Shown: positions 24,952 through 33,784 of the stretch, piece after piece | Layout of the letters: every line of letters begins with the position of its first letter | How positions within the stretch are numbered: position 1 is the stretch's first letter | NCBI RefSeq assembly: GCF_002237755.1 | Contig: NZ_MWSJ01000028.1 | Coordinates: 1-64,000, forward strand | Source: Lysinibacillus sp. KCTC 33748 | GTDB taxonomy: Bacteria > Bacillota > Bacilli > Bacillales_A > Planococcaceae | Length of the DNA stretch: 64,000 nucleotides | Direction: 5' to 3' | Translations under genes and position numbers: made by a program | The notes under the pieces: generated by a model | What the model was told of the DNA's origin: nothing | What the model saw: only the letters and a program-made list of their open reading frames with translations | Databases searched by the model: none

Positions 24952-25026
24952 TTCGTTTTAGTACGGTACCCAAATATTTTCATCATAATTTAGCTTAGTT
25001 TATAGTTAATGAGTTCGCTTTTACAC

Positions 25027-25055
25027 TAGACAAATATGATTTTTTAACATATAGT
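25027..25055 (+). promoter_or_regulatory. Sigma-A promoter for the cold-shock gene
   Basis: TAGACA (25027-25032) and TATAGT (25050-25055) are 17 bases apart. Transcription would start near 25062, giving a leader of about 143 bases before the csp start, similar to the long leaders of cold-shock mRNAs. Confidence 0.55.
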
Positions 25056-25088
25056 TGATGTAATAAAATCGTTTGCAAGGGAACAATG

Positions 25089-25155
25089 AATTCACATATT
25101 ACAAAGAGTAATCGTGTTTTGTTAGATACTTTTTGTAATGTGTGAATTTTTTTCT
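25089..25155 (+). promoter_or_regulatory. Structured csp leader: long stem-loop with U-tract
   Basis: The 17 bases at 25089-25105 pair with 25132-25148 (one wobble), leaving a 26-base loop, followed by TTTTTCTTTT. It looks like an intrinsic terminator placed inside a leader, so it could be an attenuator or thermosensor for csp. It may instead simply end late phage transcription. Confidence 0.55.
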
Positions 25156-25204
25156 TTTAAAGTAGTATGATTTTATTTAATACAATTAATGGAGGTCATT
25201 ATAA

Positions 25205-25405
25205 ATGGCACAAGGTACAGTGAAATGGTTTAACGCAGACAAAGGTTTTGGTTTCATCGAGATGGAAGGCGGGAAAGATGTATTCGCACACTTCTCAGCT
25301 ATCCAAGGTGACGGATTCAAATCACTTGAAGAAGGTCAAAAAGTTGAATTCTCAGTAGAAGATGGCCAACGTGGACCACAAGCTGCAAACATCGTAAAAC
25401 TTTAA
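25205..25405 (+). CDS. Cold-shock protein (CspB-like) carried by the prophage
   Basis: A 66-residue OB-fold RNA chaperone. RNP1 KGFGFIE and RNP2 DVFAHF are intact, with [11 protein letters not shown] at the start. GGAGG lies 9 bases upstream. It sits between the lysis genes and the right-end cargo, so it is inside the prophage. Likely binds single-stranded nucleic acid and melts mRNA structure; role for phage or lysogen unknown. Confidence 0.93.
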   Translation: MAQGTVKWFNADKGFGFIEMEGGKDVFAHFSAIQGDGFKSLEEGQKVEFSVEDGQRGPQAANIVKL

Positions 25406-25417
25406 TTTTTAATGAAG

Positions 25418-25447
25418 AAAACCACTCATTAGTAGAGTGGTTTTTGT
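25418..25447 (+). terminator. Terminator after csp
   Basis: AACCACTC pairs with GAGTGGTT, followed by a T-run. Confidence 0.75.
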
Positions 25448-25526
25448 TCAGAATTTGTTTAGGTTGTTGTGTTGTTTATTAATGTAAGATTTCATATTTT
25501 TCCTAAACCTAAACTTCAAAAAAAGC

Positions 25527-25621
25527 CCAGGTACTCAATTAATTGATATGCTCCCTATTAGGTAGACAGATTAAAAAATAAAATCTGTTTATCTAAGGGG
25601 AGCATATCATTGAGTACCTGG
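25527..25621. repeat. 95-base nested inverted repeat between convergent genes
   Basis: CCAGGTACTCAAT and GATATGCTCCC on the left are matched by their complements on the right, and an inner AGACAGATT/AATCTGTTT completes the palindrome. The left arm has an extra TAATT. An A-run precedes and a T-run follows, so it may be a bidirectional terminator. The ends TGATATGCTCCC...GGGAGCATATCA also look like terminal repeats of a MITE-like element. Confidence 0.6.
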
Positions 25622-25632
25622 TCTTTTTACGT

Positions 25633-26679
25633 TTAATATTCTCTTACTTCAAATGAAGCAATCTTATCATGTACGATATATTCTGTTACATTTTTATAAG
25701 GTGAAATTGTTTTTGAAAATTTGAATGTCGAAGTACCTTGTGCACTTTCAAACCAATTTAAGTAATTGTTTAAAACGGTATTTGTAACATCATATTCTTT
25801 TGTTATACCGTTCACCAATGTGATACTTAGAATAGCATTCGATGATTCATTGTTTAATTTTTTAACGATAATTGTAGCAGTCGCAACTAGTTCAGTGTTT
25901 TCGACCTTAGCAGTAATAATTGCTTCACCTTCACGAAGGGCAGTTACATTACCATTTTGATCTACAGTTGCAATAGATTCATCACTAGAAGTCCATATTA
26001 CATTTGCTGTATCTGGGGTAACTGTTGCAGTTAATTTATCTTGGCTTCCTTCTAATAGTTCTAAATTATTTTTGTCTAATGTGATGGATTCACCGTTAGG
26101 AATCTCGTTTTCTGATAATAAAGTTCCTTCGACATCAATTGCATCGATATCAAGATATCTACCGGTTGTGTCTTTAATTACCACATTGTGGATTTTATTT
26201 TCTAAATTTGTTTTTTCAAATGCTAAATAAGTTGGTAGTATACCAGTACTAGAAGTAAATTTTGTTGAAAAAACATAGCTTTCACCATCAATAATTATGT
26301 TAACACTCTCGGAGCGATTACTAGATGTATTAACAATAATCCTAAGTTTGGAACCTTTAAAATTGAATTTGAGCAATTTGTCAGGGCTATCGGAAATATG
26401 TCTTGTTCCATTCCAAGAATACGGATAAATAGTATTGTTATCCCATTTTCCTTCGTATTTTATTTTTGCATTTGAATCGTCATACCTTTTCCAACCCTTT
26501 TCAGGCTTTTTTAAAATATCTAGGACTACTGCACTATTATCAGGAGTATTATTTAAATTAGTTACTCCTTCCTCATAATCAACTACTTCTGTAGCAGAAG
26601 CACTTTCAACGTTAAAACTTACTAGTACTAACAGCATTAACGCTAAATAAATAAAACCTTTCTTAAATGAATTTACCAC
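25633..26679 (-). CDS. Secreted protein with carbohydrate-binding-like and Big_2 domains
   Basis: A 348-residue exported protein on the minus strand. A signal peptide (LALMLLVLVSFNVESASA) is followed by a beta domain at about 50-185 (GWKRYDDSN..IKYEGKW, then LDIDAIDVEG), similar to jelly-roll binding modules. A Big_2 Ig-like domain at about 195-272 contains VTPDTANVIWTSSDESIATVDQ. The C-terminal 75 residues are beta-rich. No sortase motif or membrane anchor is seen. GTG 26679 follows AGGAGG with 8-base spacing. The opposite strand and end-of-prophage site suggest expression in the lysogen. Confidence 0.75.
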   Translation of the reverse strand: MVNSFKKGFIYLALMLLVLVSFNVESASATEVVDYEEGVTNLNNTPDNSAVVLDILKKPEKGWKRYDDSNAKIKYEGKWDNNTIYPYSWNGTRHISDSPDKLLKFNFKGSKLRIIVNTSSNRSESVNIIIDGESYVFSTKFTSSTGILPTYLAFEKTNLENKIHNVVIKDTTGRYLDIDAIDVEGTLLSENEIPNGESITLDKNNLELLEGSQDKLTATVTPDTANVIWTSSDESIATVDQNGNVTALREGEAIITAKVENTELVATATIIVKKLNNESSNAILSITLVNGITKEYDVTNTVLNNYLNWFESAQGTSTFKFSKTISPYKNVTEYIVHDKIASFEVREY

Positions 26680-26785
26680 TTATGTATCCTCCTTTAAATT
26701 AACAAGGCTATTATAAATAACCTATAAAAACAACCTTAACCAATACAATACTTATTTACCATAATAAATATCTTGTATATTTAAT

Positions 26786-26813
26786 AATAAAAAAGCCACT
26801 CAAACGAGTGACT
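26786..26813 (-). terminator. Terminator of the PH-like/SHOCT gene
   Basis: On the minus strand, GTCACTC pairs with GAGTGGC, followed by six T. The stem begins at the stop codon. Confidence 0.7.
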
Positions 26814-27333
26814 AGATCCCTAACAATTGCTTTTTCTTCGCGTCAAATTCTTCCTGAGTGATTAATTCATCCTCTAACAGTTCCTTCAATTCACGAATTT
26901 CATCGGCAACATCGTACATGTCCTTTTCCTTCTTAGCAGATGGAGCAGACGCAGTTTTATTTATTGTCTTTAAGTTCTCGATACCTGATTTAATTTCAAG
27001 TGCAATATGAGCTGGCACATCGTCAATGATAGCTACGTTTCCAGTAGATACGATTTCAATTTTTGAGTAAACAAGTTTGTTAGAAATGTTGATACTGCTA
27101 ATAGAAGATAAAGGAATGCTTCTTTCATCGTTTGAAACAATGCCTTTAATCTCATGTAATAAGATACGTTGGTCAGTGACATAAAGCTGTTTTGTACCTT
27201 TAACGGATGCACATACAGCGAGTAGCGTTTCGCCTTGTTCTGTCAGTCTATCGTCAAACATTTGAATTTGTTTCGCCATTGCTTTCTTCTTTCCAAAGCC
27301 TGCAAATTTAATTGTTTCTGCTATTGTATCCAT
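26812..27333 (-). CDS. Bacterial PH-like domain protein with C-terminal SHOCT
   Basis: A 173-residue cytosolic protein. Residues about 30-120 form a PH-like fold (LLAVCASVKGTKQLYVTDQRILL, then IPLSSISSINI). A linker is followed by a SHOCT motif (IRELKELLEDELITQEEFDAKK). Such proteins are common in prophages and near defence genes, but their role is poorly defined. The start is taken at ATG (forward 27331-27333), 8 bases after AAGGAG; the earlier GTG overlaps the site. Confidence 0.75.
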   Translation of the reverse strand: MDTIAETIKFAGFGKKKAMAKQIQMFDDRLTEQGETLLAVCASVKGTKQLYVTDQRILLHEIKGIVSNDERSIPLSSISSINISNKLVYSKIEIVSTGNVAIIDDVPAHIALEIKSGIENLKTINKTASAPSAKKEKDMYDVADEIRELKELLEDELITQEEFDAKKKQLLGI

Positions 27334-27588
27334 GTCATGCACTCCTTACAGAATAATGTAATTTAATTCTATAGAAAATCTTGCCAATAGTACATATAAA
27401 AAAAGATTACCAAGATTAGTTTTCTGCCTATCGTAGATTTCAATTTAAAAGATATTTCTTCTCCAACTAAAGCAACCTTTGCTTCCTTGTTAGTATATTC
27501 ACTTAAATAATTATTTATATATTGAATTTATGGATAATATAGGTTTAATATATTTATTAGATATGTAATAAATTGAGGGGGATATAGG

Positions 27589-28668
27589 GTGGAAAATACT
27601 AATGATTTAGTAACGGAATACGAAAAAAAAAGACCAAAATACATTGCTTTTACAGATAGAATAGTTCACTTGTTAGAAGAGCTACTTATTAATAATGAAA
27701 TTAATATTCATAATATTGAGGGTAGAGCAAAAGAAGTCAATAGTTTTAGAAGTAAAATTATAAAAAAATCTAATAAATACGTAAATCCATTAAATGAAAT
27801 TACTGATTTAGCAGGTGTAAGAATTATTACATATTACCAAGATGATGTTGAGTTAGTAGAAACGTTAATAAAAGATGAATTTAAAGTTGATGATAAGAAC
27901 TCGCTTGATAAGGGGGCACTCCTCAAATCGAATGAATTTGGATATAGATCAGTTCATTACATATTATCACTTTCAGAAGAACGATTAAGATTACCCGAAT
28001 GGTCAAAATATAGAGAATATAAATTTGAAGTTCAAATTAGAACTGTGTTACAACATGCTTGGGCATCCATTTCACACTCTATACAATACAAGCATGAAGA
28101 AGAAGTACCTAACGACTTAAAAAGAAAACTCTTTAGACTTGCGGGTATTTTTGAATTGGCTGATGAAGAATTCATGGATGTGAAAAAAAAGAATAGTGCA
28201 ATCATCGCTAAAGTTAAGAGTAGTAGTAAAGGAGATGGATTGGAATTTTTTGGACTTAATCTTTTGACGATAACTGAATACATACAAAATTCATCGAATG
28301 TTAAAATTCTTGTAGAAAATGCCGAAGAAGTGGGATTTAATTTGGACTATGAACGGTTTAATACAGATGAAGTACACAAAGATTCTGCTTTACAATTAAT
28401 ATTAATATGTAAGCTCTTTGGAATAAAAACGATAGGACAATTAGACAGTATAATTAAAGATAACTTAAGCGAATCTTCTGGTGTCTTCAGAAACATTTAC
28501 CATGGTTCTGGGTGGTCAATTTCTAATTACTTTGCAGTAATTTTTTTGTTAATTCATATATATATACAGTCTATTGATGTTCTAACTCTCGTTGAAATGG
28601 GGTGGGATGAAGATATAGCTGAGAGAGTAATAGAACAATTAAGAGAATATAAAAAAAGTATTGTGTAG
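27589..28668 (+). CDS. RelA/SpoT-type nucleotide pyrophosphokinase (synthetase only)
   Basis: A 359-residue alarmone-synthetase-like protein. Residues 40-170 hold all key motifs: GRAKEVNSFRSKI (ATP site), EITDLAGVRI (D73 for magnesium), FGYRSVHY (G-loop tyrosine) and EVQIRT (E147), then HAWASISHSIQYK. There is no HD hydrolase before it and no TGS or ACT after it. The C-terminal 190 residues are helical and unrecognised. It starts at GTG 27589 after GAGGGGG. Product could be (p)ppGpp or another pyrophosphorylated nucleotide or RNA. Placed at the prophage right end, it resembles toxic synthetases such as CapRel, but that is inference. Confidence 0.85.
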   Translation: MENTNDLVTEYEKKRPKYIAFTDRIVHLLEELLINNEINIHNIEGRAKEVNSFRSKIIKKSNKYVNPLNEITDLAGVRIITYYQDDVELVETLIKDEFKVDDKNSLDKGALLKSNEFGYRSVHYILSLSEERLRLPEWSKYREYKFEVQIRTVLQHAWASISHSIQYKHEEEVPNDLKRKLFRLAGIFELADEEFMDVKKKNSAIIAKVKSSSKGDGLEFFGLNLLTITEYIQNSSNVKILVENAEEVGFNLDYERFNTDEVHKDSALQLILICKLFGIKTIGQLDSIIKDNLSESSGVFRNIYHGSGWSISNYFAVIFLLIHIYIQSIDVLTLVEMGWDEDIAERVIEQLREYKKSIV

Positions 28669-28703
28669 TTCTGTATTATTAAGAGAATATTTCAACATTG
28701 AAA

Positions 28704-28730
28704 AAGACCACTCCGTGATGGGTGGTCTTA
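28704..28730 (+). terminator. Hairpin after the RelA/SpoT-like gene
   Basis: AAGACCAC pairs with GTGGTCTT; no long T-run follows. It is the last phage-side structure before the radC junction. Confidence 0.5.
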
Positions 28731-28789
28731 ATGCTATATAATAGAAGAAATACATCTACAATCATCATTTTATTAATAGTTTGTATTTA

Positions 28790-28825
28790 TGTTAAGTTGG
28801 TAGTTCTTTTTTTGAATGTGAAAAA
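28790..28825. other. Prophage right attachment junction (attR region)
   Basis: Downstream of about 28,800 the frame suddenly becomes typical RadC ([10 protein letters not shown]), while upstream bases match no RadC. The crossover core probably lies in or near TAGTTCTTTTTTTGAATGTG. The partner site is outside the window. Confidence 0.6.
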
Positions 28826-29099
28826 TCAAATTATTCATAGAAAGACAATTTTTATAGGCAGTCTAAATGCTTCGATTGTCCATCCAAGGGAGATATATCG
28901 CGAAGCTGTAAAAAGATCTGCCGCTTCTATAATTTGTGCACATAATCATCCTAGTGGCGTTCCAACACCTAGTGATGAGGATATTGAAGTGACGAGAAGA
29001 ATTTTAGAGGCTGGTTATATTATAGGCATAGATTTAATCGATCATCTCATCATCGGTGATCATCAGTTTATTAGTTTGAAAGAAAAAGGATATTTTTAA
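28798..29099 (+). pseudogene. radC: 3' fragment of radC, interrupted by the prophage
   Basis: About 100 C-terminal residues of Rad[16 protein letters not shown], the JAMM metal motif [15 protein letters not shown] (HxHx7Sx2D), and SLKEKGYF at the end. The N-terminal helix-hairpin-helix part is missing and must lie left of the prophage, outside this window. The in-frame extension back to 28,722 is phage sequence. Intact radC would be restored by excision. Next to mreB, as in other Bacillales. Confidence 0.85.
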
Positions 29100-29129
29100 C
29101 TCTGCAATATATTTTGCAGAGTTTTTTTA
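29099..29129 (+). terminator. Terminator after radC
   Basis: ACTCTGCAA pairs with TTGCAGAGT, followed by seven T. Confidence 0.75.
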
Positions 29130-29727
29130 TTTAGTTTAAAGATGACAATCTCTAGCTAAATAAGATTTGTTGAGGTATATAATTAAGATTGTAGAGTGGT
29201 CACCGAATCATTTCGTGAAGCCTCACAGTGTTCCTTGTTTCTAAAATTTAGTGAAAATCAAATCGCTCCATTATTTTACAAAAAAAATTTTTTTGTATTT
29301 TTTTGCGAAAAGCTAATAATGAAAACGAACCTTTTCTTATAGAATACGTTATTGTATTCATAGAAATGTCTATAATATTCACAAAAATTGGTAGCCTATT
29401 ACACGTTGTCTTACAAGAATAAAAATTATATGCTAATCTATACGTACTGTTTTTGTTTGGGAGGGAATTAAAATAGTATCTTTTCCGTGAGAAGAGGTAT
29501 GTGGCACTATAAATTCTTGCGTTTTTCCGTTATAATGAACGGTATGATTTTATTTTTATTCAGAAAAAGACTCTCATTCCAACAGGTGTGAGATAATTGA
29601 GTGTGTAGTTTTTTTCAGTAGGTGTCTAACACCGAGTGAATGAAGATAAAGCCTCGGGGTGTAAACGCGCCGAGGTATAAGTTGATGTCAACGAAAGTAT
29701 GGCTTAAATAGAAAGGGAGTACACAAA
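29130..29727. other. Gene-free region upstream of mreB
   Basis: About 600 bases without a gene. It contains T-rich tracts, a possible -10 TATAAT at 29531-29536, and from about 29,606 a degenerate copy of a dispersed structured repeat (TCAGTAGGTGTC... to GCCGAGGTATAAGTTGATGTC) with hairpin CCTCGG/CCGAGG. The mreB promoter is probably here. Confidence 0.45.
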
Positions 29728-30747
29728 TTGTTTGGATTAGGAAATAAAGATGTCGGGATTGACCTTGGCACAGCGAATACATTAGTGTTTATTAAAGGGA
29801 AGGGAATCGTTTTACGCGAACCTTCAGTCGTAGCGAAAAATACAAAAACTGGAGATATCGTTGCAGTAGGTAACGATGCAAAAAATATGATTGGTCGTAC
29901 ACCTGGCTCAATCGTAGCAATTCGTCCTATGAAAGATGGCGTTATTGCTGATTTTGATATTACTACAGCAATGATAGAATACTATTTAAAAGAAGCTTGT
30001 AAAAATTCTGGTGGTAATTGGAAAAAACCGAATGTTATGATTTGTGTGCCTTACGGTATTACATCGGTTGAACAACGTGCGGTTATTGATGCTGCTCGCC
30101 AAGCAGGTGCTAAAGAAGCCTTTACAATTGAAGAGCCATTTGCAGCAGCAATCGGTTCAAACTTACCAGTATGGGATCCAACAGGGTCAATGGTCGTTGA
30201 TATCGGTGGTGGTACAACAGAGGTAGCGGTTATTTCATTAGGTGGTATTGTAACAAGTGAATCCGTGCGTGTCGGCGGGGATGCAATGGACCAATCCATC
30301 ATTTCGTATATTCGTAAAACATATAACTTAACAATCGGTGAACGTACTGCGGAAGCAGTGAAAATGGAAATTGGTACAGCGTTGGCTGAAGGTCCAGAAG
30401 AAAAAATGGAAATTAGAGGGCGCGATCTTTTAACAGGATTACCGAAAACGATCGAAATTTCATCACAGGAAATTTCTGAATCATTACGTGAAGCGGTAGC
30501 ATCTATTATTGATGGAGTTCGAAAAACGCTTGAACAAACACCTCCTGAATTATCTGCAGACGTAATGGAACGCGGAATTGTCCTAACAGGTGGCGGTGCG
30601 CTATTAACAAACTTAGACAAAGTTATTAGCCAAGAAACTAATATGCCAGTATTTATCGCAGAAGATCCACTAGACTGTGTTGCTATTGGTACAGGTAAAG
30701 CTTTAGAACATATTGACTTAATTCGTCAACAACAAGTTAAAGGGTAA
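29728..30747 (+). CDS. mreB: Rod-shape protein MreB (actin-like)
   Basis: A 339-residue actin homologue that guides lateral wall synthesis. Nucleotide-binding motifs: GIDLGTANT (phosphate 1), [13 protein letters not shown] (phosphate 2) and VLTGGGALL (adenosine). TTG 29728 follows AAAGGGAG and gives the usual MFGLGNKD start. First of mreBCD-minCD. Confidence 0.97.
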   Translation: MFGLGNKDVGIDLGTANTLVFIKGKGIVLREPSVVAKNTKTGDIVAVGNDAKNMIGRTPGSIVAIRPMKDGVIADFDITTAMIEYYLKEACKNSGGNWKKPNVMICVPYGITSVEQRAVIDAARQAGAKEAFTIEEPFAAAIGSNLPVWDPTGSMVVDIGGGTTEVAVISLGGIVTSESVRVGGDAMDQSIISYIRKTYNLTIGERTAEAVKMEIGTALAEGPEEKMEIRGRDLLTGLPKTIEISSQEISESLREAVASIIDGVRKTLEQTPPELSADVMERGIVLTGGGALLTNLDKVISQETNMPVFIAEDPLDCVAIGTGKALEHIDLIRQQQVKG

Positions 30748-30760
30748 GGAGGTTTAGGCA

Positions 30761-31672
30761 ATGCCACACTTTTTTTTCAATAAGAAATTAATTTTGCTGC
30801 TTGTGGGCATGGTTTTTATTGTGGCATTGATTAGCTTCTCATTACGTGAACGGACTAATGCAACTTTACCAGAGCAAATTATTAAAGACACTGTCGGCGT
30901 CGCACAATCTATTGTTGCGAAGCCGGCGAATTATATTGCTGGTGTTTTTGATAATATTGATTCCCTCTTAAACACGTACGAAGAAAATAAACGTTTAAAA
31001 GCACGCTTAGATGAATTTGTTGCTGTACAAGCTGAGGCATCGGACTTGAAATCTGATATTAAAAAGTTTCAAGAGCTTATGGACAAATCGGAAAGCTTAA
31101 AAGCATATGATCCGATTCATGCCACAGTTATTGCTAGAAACCCTGACCAGTGGGAAGACAAAATTATTTTAGATAAAGGATCTTCACACGGTGTAGAAAA
31201 AAATATGGCAGTTATGACAGCGAAAGGTTTAATCGGTAAAGTTACTAAAGTGACGCCTTTTACCTCTACGGTAGAGCTTTTATATTCAAATAATCCAAAC
31301 TATCGTGTTTCTGCGATGGTTCCAGGAGATAAACAAGCATACGGTTTAATCGAGGGCTATGATAAAGAGCGTAATGAACTCATCATGAAGCGAATCGATT
31401 CAAGAGTAACAGTTAAAAAAGGTCAACAAGTAGTTTCATCGGGACTTGGCGGTATTTTCCCAAAAAATGTGCCAATCGGAGAAATAACTGAAGTAAGTAC
31501 AGATGATCATGGCTTAACGAAAATGGCTTATGTAAGACCATCTGCTGATTCTTCAATTTTAGATTATGTTGTTATTGCTAAACGTTCCTCTACGATGATA
31601 GATGGATCTGATGGTAATAAATCGAACGGAGATTTAACACATCCACAACAGGGTAACGAGGAGGTTGAATAA
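30761..31672 (+). CDS. mreC: Rod-shape protein MreC
   Basis: A 303-residue protein with one N-terminal membrane helix (ILLLVGMVFIVALISF), a coiled coil (about 65-110) and a beta-barrel extracellular domain (ATVIARNPDQWEDKIILDKG). It links MreB to the wall synthases. Overlaps mreD by one base. Confidence 0.95.
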   Translation: MPHFFFNKKLILLLVGMVFIVALISFSLRERTNATLPEQIIKDTVGVAQSIVAKPANYIAGVFDNIDSLLNTYEENKRLKARLDEFVAVQAEASDLKSDIKKFQELMDKSESLKAYDPIHATVIARNPDQWEDKIILDKGSSHGVEKNMAVMTAKGLIGKVTKVTPFTSTVELLYSNNPNYRVSAMVPGDKQAYGLIEGYDKERNELIMKRIDSRVTVKKGQQVVSSGLGGIFPKNVPIGEITEVSTDDHGLTKMAYVRPSADSSILDYVVIAKRSSTMIDGSDGNKSNGDLTHPQQGNEEVE

Positions 31673-32196
31673 TGGTTCGATTTCTCATTCCCTCTGTGGC
31701 AGTTTTACTATTTTTACTAGAACCAGAGTTTGCTATGCTTTCACCGATTGAAGTGAAAGGGCATATCTATTATTTGGTCCCTAGATTTTTAATCTTATAT
31801 TTAATATTTATATCCATCTATTACAGCCGTCAACGAGCGGTAATGTATGGACTTTTTTTTGGTGTCTTGTATGATGTGTTTTACATTGATATTATTGGAT
31901 TATATTCAGTACTGTTTCCGCTAGTATGTTTTTTAGCAGGGTCAATTGTGAAAGTTATTCATCAGCACTTAGTTGTGACAACGACGATTTCAGTTGTTTT
32001 AGTAGCAATTTTAGAATTTATACTTTATCAATTCTTCTATCTTATCGACTTTACAACGATTCCATTTTCGGATTTCTTACGTTCACGACTACTGCCAACG
32101 ATCATTGCTAATGCACTATTTTTAATGATTCTTGGTTGGGCCTTCAAGTATCTGATTAATGCGCGTGTCTTACAGAGAGCACGTGAAGTTTCTTAA
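31672..32196 (+). CDS. mreD: Rod-shape protein MreD
   Basis: A 174-residue polytopic membrane protein with about five or six hydrophobic segments, including a conserved GVLYDVFYIDIIGLYS block. It acts with MreC in the elongation complex. Confidence 0.92.
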   Translation: MVRFLIPSVAVLLFLLEPEFAMLSPIEVKGHIYYLVPRFLILYLIFISIYYSRQRAVMYGLFFGVLYDVFYIDIIGLYSVLFPLVCFLAGSIVKVIHQHLVVTTTISVVLVAILEFILYQFFYLIDFTTIPFSDFLRSRLLPTIIANALFLMILGWAFKYLINARVLQRAREVS

Positions 32197-32223
32197 CAAA
32201 GAGCAACGTGGGGTGAGGCATTC

Positions 32224-32892
32224 ATGAAAAAACAGTTAGTTAATATGAAGGGAACAAAGGATGGATTTGTTCTTCATTTAGACGATCAATGTGCGTATGT
32301 CGATTTAGTAGAAGAGCTAAAAAAGAAAGTTTCAGAGAGCGGTATCGATAGTAAAGTAGATGTACAATTATATTTGGGCTATCGATACTGTTCTGATGAA
32401 CAAATCAAAGAGCTTATTAAAATTGTTCAGGAAACAGAGCAACTAATCGTTTCAAAAGTGCAAAGTGAAGTACTGACTGTCCATGAGAGCAACCAGAAAA
32501 GGATTGAAAGTCAACAAGATACATATTTAGGTGTGGTCAGATCGGGTCAAGTTCTACGTTCGCCAGGCGATATTATTATCGTAGGGAATGTCAATCCGAA
32601 CGGGCGTGTAGAAGCAGCTGGCAATGTGTATGTCCTAGGTAAACTTAAAGGAATTGCACATGCTGGTGTTCATGGTAATAAGGAAGCAATCATTGCAGCA
32701 TCTTGTTTTGAAGCCACACATATCATGATTGCTGATCAGGTTCAGGCAATGTCAGACGAACATGTAAAAACGATTAATCAAGAAGAGATGACTTGTGCAT
32801 TTATTGGCTATGATGGGCGCATTACGTACGATCAAATTCACGCGTTAAAAAATATTCGACCATTGTTAAATGTGTCTAAGGGAGGAAGCTAG
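32224..32892 (+). CDS. minC: Septum-site inhibitor MinC
   Basis: A 222-residue FtsZ antagonist. The C-terminal beta-helix (about 105-200) has the typical VRSGQVLRSPGDIIIVGNVNPNG and MIADQ..AM motifs for binding MinD and FtsZ. It ends one base before the minD start. Confidence 0.95.
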   Translation: MKKQLVNMKGTKDGFVLHLDDQCAYVDLVEELKKKVSESGIDSKVDVQLYLGYRYCSDEQIKELIKIVQETEQLIVSKVQSEVLTVHESNQKRIESQQDTYLGVVRSGQVLRSPGDIIIVGNVNPNGRVEAAGNVYVLGKLKGIAHAGVHGNKEAIIAASCFEATHIMIADQVQAMSDEHVKTINQEEMTCAFIGYDGRITYDQIHALKNIRPLLNVSKGGS

Positions 32893-32893
32893 T

Positions 32894-33691
32894 GTGGGAG
32901 AAGCGATCGTCATAACTTCAGGTAAAGGCGGCGTCGGAAAAACGACGACAACGGCTAACCTTGGGACTGCATTGGCTCTACAAGGTAAAAAAGTATGTTT
33001 AGTAGATACAGATATTGGCTTACGTAATTTGGACGTGATTTTAGGTCTTGAGAATCGAATTATTTATGACTTAGTAGATGTTGTTGAAGGGCGCTGTAAG
33101 ATTCATCAAGCGCTAATAAAAGATAAACGTGTAGATGAAAAACTATTTTTATTACCTGCTGCTCAAACGACAGATAAAAATGCTGTTAAACCTGAGCAAA
33201 TGAAGAGCTTAGTAGAAGAATTAAAAAGAGATTATGATTATGTTTTAATAGACTGTCCAGCGGGCATTGAACAAGGCTATCGCAATGCGGTTGCTGGTGC
33301 TGATCATGCAATTGTAGTAACAACGCCAGAGATTTCTGCTGTGCGTGATGCTGATCGAATTATTGGCTTACTCGAACAGGAAGAAATTACGGCACCTAAA
33401 CTAATTATTAACCGTATTCGCCAGCATATGATGAAAAGCGGTGATACTTTGGATGTGAATGAAATTACAACACATTTGTCTATAGATTTATTAGGAATAA
33501 TTGTAGATAATGAAGGGGTTATTTCATCGTCCAATAAAGGTGAACCAGTAGTAATGGATCCTGCTAATAAAGCATCTCTTGGCTACCGTAATATTGCTCG
33601 AAGAATACTTGGAGAGTCTGTACCACTTATGGCCATTGAAGATGAACATAAAGGTGTATTTTCAAAACTAAAAGCGTTATTTTCAAAATAA
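32894..33691 (+). CDS. minD: Septum-site ATPase MinD
   Basis: A 265-residue ATPase that recruits MinC to the membrane. Deviant Walker A KGGVGKT (about residues 11-17), switch DTDIGLRNLD and a C-terminal amphipathic helix (FSKLKALFSK). GTG 32894 is the start because GGAGG (32881-32885) lies 8 bases upstream; a longer frame begins inside minC. Confidence 0.96.
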   Translation: MGEAIVITSGKGGVGKTTTTANLGTALALQGKKVCLVDTDIGLRNLDVILGLENRIIYDLVDVVEGRCKIHQALIKDKRVDEKLFLLPAAQTTDKNAVKPEQMKSLVEELKRDYDYVLIDCPAGIEQGYRNAVAGADHAIVVTTPEISAVRDADRIIGLLEQEEITAPKLIINRIRQHMMKSGDTLDVNEITTHLSIDLLGIIVDNEGVISSSNKGEPVVMDPANKASLGYRNIARRILGESVPLMAIEDEHKGVFSKLKALFSK

Positions 33692-33696
33692 TCATC

Positions 33697-33731
33697 AACC
33701 TTTTCGTGCATTTGTACGAGAAGGTTTTTTC
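33697..33731 (+). terminator. Terminator after minD
   Basis: AACCTTTTCGT pairs with ACGAGAAGGTT, with T-run following. Confidence 0.7.
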
Positions 33732-33784
33732 TTTGTGCATGAATGGACATGCAAGCTCATATAGTGTGAAAAAAGGATGAGGGC

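Noticed and set aside
1-28800. Integrase, repressor and left attachment site
   Set aside because: Looked for but none present; they must lie left of the window.
28722-29099. Whole 125-residue frame as a functional gene
   Set aside because: The first 25 residues are phage sequence overlapping a terminator, with no ribosome site; only the RadC part is meaningful.
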